A stretch of DNA of 64,000 bases, taken from an uncultured Duncaniella sp. GTDB lineage: Bacteria; Bacteroidota; Bacteroidia; Bacteroidales; Muribaculaceae. Below are positions 60,618-64,000 of this stretch, in pieces. The notes beneath the pieces were generated by a model. The model searched no databases, had not been told where the DNA came from, and saw nothing but the letters and a program-made list of their open reading frames with translations. Location: positions 13,044 to 77,043 of the forward strand of contig CAJUCI010000012.1 in the NCBI GenBank assembly GCA_910584825.1. The letters are read 5' to 3'. The translations under genes and the position numbers were made by a program. Each line of letters begins with the position of its first letter. Positions within the stretch are counted from its first letter, which is position 1.

Positions 60618-61505
60618 CCTCACGAGTCCGGCGAGTTTAGTGCGTTTGATGGCTGAGTGGCTGAATATGCACGAAAATTCGCTTTGCTCCATGTGGGCGA
60701 TGCGTTCGCGGGTCAGGGCGAGAATCTCGGGGCGGGGGCGGAAGCCGTCGATGCGGGTGGGTGCGGCTCCGGCATTGTGGGGGCACACTTCCTGGCATAT
60801 GTCACAGCCGTATATGCGGTCGCCAAAGTCGGGCACATCGTCGCCACGGTATTCTATCGACAGGTAGCTCATGCATTTGCGTGCGTCGAGTCCGCCCTTA
60901 CCGTCGAGGGCGTGGCCGGGGCATGCGCGCACGCATTTCATGCAGCCGTCGCACGATGAGGTGCAGGGGGCGTCAGGCTCAAGCTCAAGTGTGGTGATGA
61001 TTTCGCCGAGCACGCACCATGACCCCGCGCCCGGCACTATTAGTTGATTGTTGACCCCGATAAACCCTACTCCGGCCTTCACGGCCCAGTAGCGTTCGCG
61101 CAGAGGGGCGGTGTCGACCGTCACGCGGCACTGCGCGCCGGTGGCTTCGGTGATAGCGGTCGCAACCTGCGAGAGCCGTTCGCGCACCTCTTCGTGATAA
61201 TCGCGCCCGAGGGCATAGCGGGCCCATTTCAGACGTTTTCCCCCCATGTCGCCGTCATACAGCGCGGGGGTATAGTAGCTAAATGCGGCCACGATGATGG
61301 AGCGTGCCCCCTCGAGCAGCAGTCTCGGGTCGTGGCGCACGTCCTGATAGCGTTCCATGTATGACATCTCGCCGTGCTTCCCCTCGGCAATCCATTGGCG
61401 GTACAGCTCCTCGGCCTCCGGCTCGACTTCGCACAGCTCCGCCACACCGGCAGCCACAGCCCCGGCCTCAAGGGTCATTCGTCGGATGTCGGAAGAGCTA
61501 AACAA
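60597..61505 (-). CDS. queG: Epoxyqueuosine reductase
   Basis: A 302-residue iron-sulfur, cobalamin-dependent enzyme that makes queuosine in tRNA. VDTAPLRERYWAVKAGVGFIG, a first cluster CDGCMKCVRACPG and a second CDICQEVCPHN are present, with LSIEYRGDDVPDFGDRIYG between. The C-terminal NLKWKI derives from a repeat, and the stop codon is inside it. Converges on tatD. Confidence 0.93.
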   Translation of the reverse strand: MFSSSDIRRMTLEAGAVAAGVAELCEVEPEAEELYRQWIAEGKHGEMSYMERYQDVRHDPRLLLEGARSIIVAAFSYYTPALYDGDMGGKRLKWARYALGRDYHEEVRERLSQVATAITEATGAQCRVTVDTAPLRERYWAVKAGVGFIGVNNQLIVPGAGSWCVLGEIITTLELEPDAPCTSSCDGCMKCVRACPGHALDGKGGLDARKCMSYLSIEYRGDDVPDFGDRIYGCDICQEVCPHNAGAAPTRIDGFRPRPEILALTRERIAHMEQSEFSCIFSHSAIKRTKLAGLVRNLKWKI

Positions 61506-61728
61506 TTATTAATTAGCAATTAGTAATTAGTAATTCTTGGCAAGCCAAGCGGCAAGCCGGTTGAGCGATTAGTTAAGACAGGAGCACAAAAGCACAAGGC
61601 GGAGCACATTATGGAGCGAAAATGGAGCGCAAGAGCTATTATCTATACTCTATACTTTAAACTCTATACTATAAAGTCTCTATACTAAACCTCTAAACTT
61701 TAAACTTTAAACTCGGGCCGGAGGCCCC
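61503..61728. repeat. Right long inverted repeat around the DUF4271-queG block
   Basis: D units, TTAAGACAGGAGCACAAAAG, GGCGGAGCACATTATGG, AAGAGCTATTATCTATACTC, TATACTTTAAACTC units and ACTCGGGCCGGAGGCCCC: the reverse complement, in the same order, of 57427-57615. The following bases to 61745 repeat CAGGGCCGAAGGCCC. Confidence 0.75.
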
Positions 61729-61751
61729 TAAACTCAGGGCCGAAGGCCCGA

Positions 61752-62369
61752 TTACATTGGCAATGGTTCGAATTCGTAGCCTTGCTCTTTGAGCCATTTG
61801 ATGGCGCGGGGGAGGGCGTAGCGCATGTTTTTGTGCGCCTTGATGGAGTCGTGAAACACTATGATGCTGCCGTTGCGGGTGTAACGTTTCACATTCTCCA
61901 ACACTCTTTCGCCGTCGATGCGCTTGGAGTAGTCGCGCGTCACGAGGTCATACATCACCACGTTGTAGTGACGCTTGATGAGCCTCGCCTGGCCCGGCCA
62001 CATGATGCCGTGGGGCGGGCGGAAGAGCGAAGACTGTATCAGTTCGGAGGCTTCGGTAATGTCGCGGAAATACTTCTTGTTGCACTCCTTGATGCCTTGC
62101 AGATGATGCATGGTGTGATTGCCGTAGGAGTGGCCTCGGCGGCGCACCTCTTCGAGCAGTTCGGGGTGGCGGCGCACATTGTCGCCTACCATAAAGAATG
62201 TTGCCTTTATACCCTCACGGTCGAGCAGGTCGAGCACCCAAGGGGTCTCCTCGGGCACGGGGCCGTCGTCAAAGGTCAGGAACACTACCTTGCGCCCGTG
62301 ACGCTTGAGCCTCCACCATGCTTCGGTGAAGAGCAGACGGTAAAATATCGGGGGCTGTTCAATCCACAC
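61752..62369 (-). CDS. Polysaccharide deacetylase (NodB-like)
   Basis: A 205-residue CE4 domain: VVFLTFDDGPVPEETPWVLD with the metal Asp, GNHTMHHLQG with the HxxxH pair, FRPPHGIMW and VFHDSIKAHKN with the last His. No signal peptide, but the first residues WWRLKRHGRK follow a hydrophobic start, so a membrane-linked position is possible. It removes N- or O-acyl groups from amino-sugar polymers. Confidence 0.88.
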   Translation of the reverse strand: MWIEQPPIFYRLLFTEAWWRLKRHGRKVVFLTFDDGPVPEETPWVLDLLDREGIKATFFMVGDNVRRHPELLEEVRRRGHSYGNHTMHHLQGIKECNKKYFRDITEASELIQSSLFRPPHGIMWPGQARLIKRHYNVVMYDLVTRDYSKRIDGERVLENVKRYTRNGSIIVFHDSIKAHKNMRYALPRAIKWLKEQGYEFEPLPM

Positions 62370-62379
62370 CTCTCTTTGG

Positions 62380-62480
62380 GAATTTAAAATGGAAAATGGA
62401 AAATGGAAAATGTAAAATTGGCTTCGCGATGATTGCGGGCCAGGCTTCGCGACGCGCGGTGGCCTAAAGGTGGCCGCAGG
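62380..62480. repeat. Repeat-rich gap between the deacetylase and hflX (with the next element)
   Basis: Family C units (TTTAAAATGGAAAA) at 62384-62415, then GCTTCGCGATGATTGCGGGC. The gap 62370-62718 has no gene. Confidence 0.5.
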
Positions 62481-62696
62481 GTAGGAGCGACGGCTTTAGC
62501 CGTCGATATGTAACGACGATATGTAACGACGATATGGCACGACCAAGCTAACTGATAATTCAATCTTATGTTTCTTGTGTCGCTTTTGTCCTTTTGTATC
62601 TCCGCTTCTCCGGCGCGAAACCGCGAAACCTCGTCTCATGTCTTTCTTTGACGCTAACCCTCGCCTCATATCGACGGCTAAAGCCGTCGCTCCTAC
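62481..62696. repeat. Composite REP-like element (family A, copy 5, with B-like insert)
   Basis: Both arms of family A are kept (GTAGGAGCGACGGCTTTAGC ... AAGCCGTCGCTCCTAC), but the core is 216 bp. It has two or three GATATGTAACGAC tandem units and a piece like family B (CTTATGTTTCTTGTGTCGCT). Confidence 0.75.
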
Positions 62697-62718
62697 CTGC
62701 GGGCTGAGATTAGTTATG

Positions 62719-63942
62719 TCACTCCTGCTCCAGCTCGTCGTATTTCTGGAAGAGGAAATCGTTGTAGGGGAAGCGGGTGAGGTGTATCTCCTTGGCGCGT
62801 TCGTAGAGCATGTGCTTCAGCTCGTCGATGTTCTTGCCGGTCTTGGCCGAGATGAATACGCAGTCATGGGGCATGCGCGCCATCCACATCTTTTTCAGCT
62901 CATCGAGCGAGATGTTCTCGCGGGTGCGCGGAGTGAGGTCGTTCTCATCCTTCTCCACATGGGTGAAGGCGTCAATCTTGTTGAACACCATTATCATCGG
63001 CTTCTCGGCTCCGTCACACACCTCGCGCAGCGTCTTGTCCACCACCTCAATCTGCTCCTCGAAATGGGGATGTGAGATGTCCACGACATGCACCAGCAGG
63101 TCGGCCTCGCGCACCTCGTCGAGCGTGGATTTGAACGAGTCGACAAGATGGGTGGGGAGCTTGCGGATGAAGCCTACGGTGTCGGTGAGCAGGAAGGGGA
63201 GATTGTCGATGATTACCTTGCGCACGGTGGTGTCGAGCGTGGCGAAGAGCTTGTTTTCGGCAAATACGTCGCTCTTGCTCAGCACATTCATGAGGGTCGA
63301 CTTTCCGGCGTTGGTATAGCCCACGAGGGCCACGCGGGTGAGCTTGCCACGGTTTTTGCGCTGCACGGCCTTCTGCTTGTCGATGGCGCGCAGCTCCTCC
63401 TTGAGAAGCGAAATCTTCGACAGGATGATGCGGCGGTCGGTCTCAATCTGAGTCTCGCCCGGGCCGCGCATGCCTATGCCGCCGCGCTGACGCTCCAGGT
63501 GGGTCCACATGCGGGTGAGTCGGGGCAGCAGGTACTGATACTGTGCCAGCTCCACCTGCGTCTTGGCGTTGGCGGTGCGGGCGCGCTTGGCAAAGATGTC
63601 GAGGATGAGGCTGGTGCGGTCGAGAATCTTCACCTTTAGCTCGCGCTCGATGTTCACGACCTGTTTTGACGACAGGTCGTCGTCAAAAATAGCCATGCCT
63701 ATATCGTTGTCTTCGATATAGGCGCGTATCTCTTCGAGCTTACCCTTCCCCACATATGTGCGGGGATTAGGGTAGTCGAGTTTCTGAAGAAAGGTCTTTA
63801 CGGTCACCGCTCCGGCCGTGTCGGCCAGAAACGCCAGCTCGTCGAGGTATTCCTGAGTCTTGGCCTCGTTTTGCTGATTGCTGATAAGGCCTACGAGTAT
63901 GGCACGCTCGGTGACCTCCTCATTGAGTATCTGATCAATCAT
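62719..63942 (-). CDS. hflX: GTPase HflX
   Basis: A 407-residue ribosome-associated GTPase that splits stalled or hibernating ribosomes. The N-terminal HflX domain (GAVTVKTFLQKLDYPNPRTY, GMAIFDDDLSSKQVVNIE) is followed by GPGETQIETDRRI, the G1 motif GYTNAGKSTLMN, the G3 DTVGF and the G4 NKID. Length fits the family. The upstream region lies mostly outside the window. Confidence 0.95.
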   Translation of the reverse strand: MIDQILNEEVTERAILVGLISNQQNEAKTQEYLDELAFLADTAGAVTVKTFLQKLDYPNPRTYVGKGKLEEIRAYIEDNDIGMAIFDDDLSSKQVVNIERELKVKILDRTSLILDIFAKRARTANAKTQVELAQYQYLLPRLTRMWTHLERQRGGIGMRGPGETQIETDRRIILSKISLLKEELRAIDKQKAVQRKNRGKLTRVALVGYTNAGKSTLMNVLSKSDVFAENKLFATLDTTVRKVIIDNLPFLLTDTVGFIRKLPTHLVDSFKSTLDEVREADLLVHVVDISHPHFEEQIEVVDKTLREVCDGAEKPMIMVFNKIDAFTHVEKDENDLTPRTRENISLDELKKMWMARMPHDCVFISAKTGKNIDELKHMLYERAKEIHLTRFPYNDFLFQKYDELEQE

Positions 63943-63989
63943 TTAACTTAAGTAGATGTTGAAAATTAGTTTATATCGAAATTTTTACG

Positions 63990-63997
63990 TATCTTTG
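63990..63997 (+). promoter_or_regulatory. -7 box pointing out of the window
   Basis: TATCTTTG on the plus strand at the very end; its gene would begin beyond the window, divergent from hflX. Confidence 0.5.
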
Positions 63998-64000
63998 TGT

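Overview
The window looks like a high-GC chromosome segment of a gut Bacteroidales bacterium, most likely Muribaculaceae-like. This rests on many Bacteroidetes-type promoters (TAnnTTTG -7 boxes), on gene families largely confined to the phylum (UpxY antiterminator, DUF2851, DUF4271, DUF5683-like, short histone H1-like protein, one-chain pyruvate:ferredoxin oxidoreductase), and on the order DUF4271-hemD-rnpA-yidD-tatD. The taxonomic call is inference; no rRNA or tRNA gene was seen.

Layout. 1-3918: end of a flippase gene, then a lipoprotein and an ABC ATPase/permease pair. 4041-4970: malate dehydrogenase. 5133-9439: an orphan phage-type operon (tail-hub-like protein plus terminase large subunit with intact motifs). 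9751-13462: histone H1-like protein, M16 peptidase, a small locus with a 28-codon ORF facing a candidate sRNA, and recA. 13674-15562: two paralogous glycosyltransferases, one with an in-frame stop. 15762-21226: TPR proteins, DUF2851, ribH, a degenerate PfkB-like protein and a KdsD-like isomerase. 21482-27233: pyruvate:ferredoxin oxidoreductase and an OmpA-like protein. 27362-30779: nucleotide-sugar dehydratase, aminotransferase and initiating sugar-phosphate transferase. 31045-33725: SIMPL protein, an AT-richer deoxyinosine-glycosylase pair and a GNAT-like protein. 33847-50161: a large leftward surface-polysaccharide locus led by UpxY, Wza and Wzc, then Wzx, Wzy, pyruvyl transferase and many glycosyltransferases. 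50487-53476: MetE-like, ThiF-like and BioB. 53635-56806: a second orphan phage-type cluster (connector-like protein, portal, two unknowns). 56883-63942: LOG, DUF4271, hemD, rnpA, yidD, tatD, queG, a polysaccharide deacetylase and hflX.

The most interesting signal is the phage-derived material. Two operons 48.5 kb apart on the same strand each carry part of a podovirus-like packaging/neck set (terminase and tail hub; portal and connector). Each is preceded by the same 25-bp element (23/25 identical, containing GCGA-N5-TCGC) exactly 13 nt before a TAnnTTTG promoter box. No integrase, lysis gene or major capsid gene is seen between them. This fits a dispersed, co-regulated, host-maintained phage-derived system (possibly gene-transfer-agent-like), but split prophage remains are an alternative.

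A second theme is the density of short intergenic repeats: about 110-bp double-hairpin REP-like elements (five copies), long palindromes between genes, and AT-rich repeats. Some supply the last or first codons of genes, and one pair forms long inverted repeats around a conserved 3.9-kb gene block.
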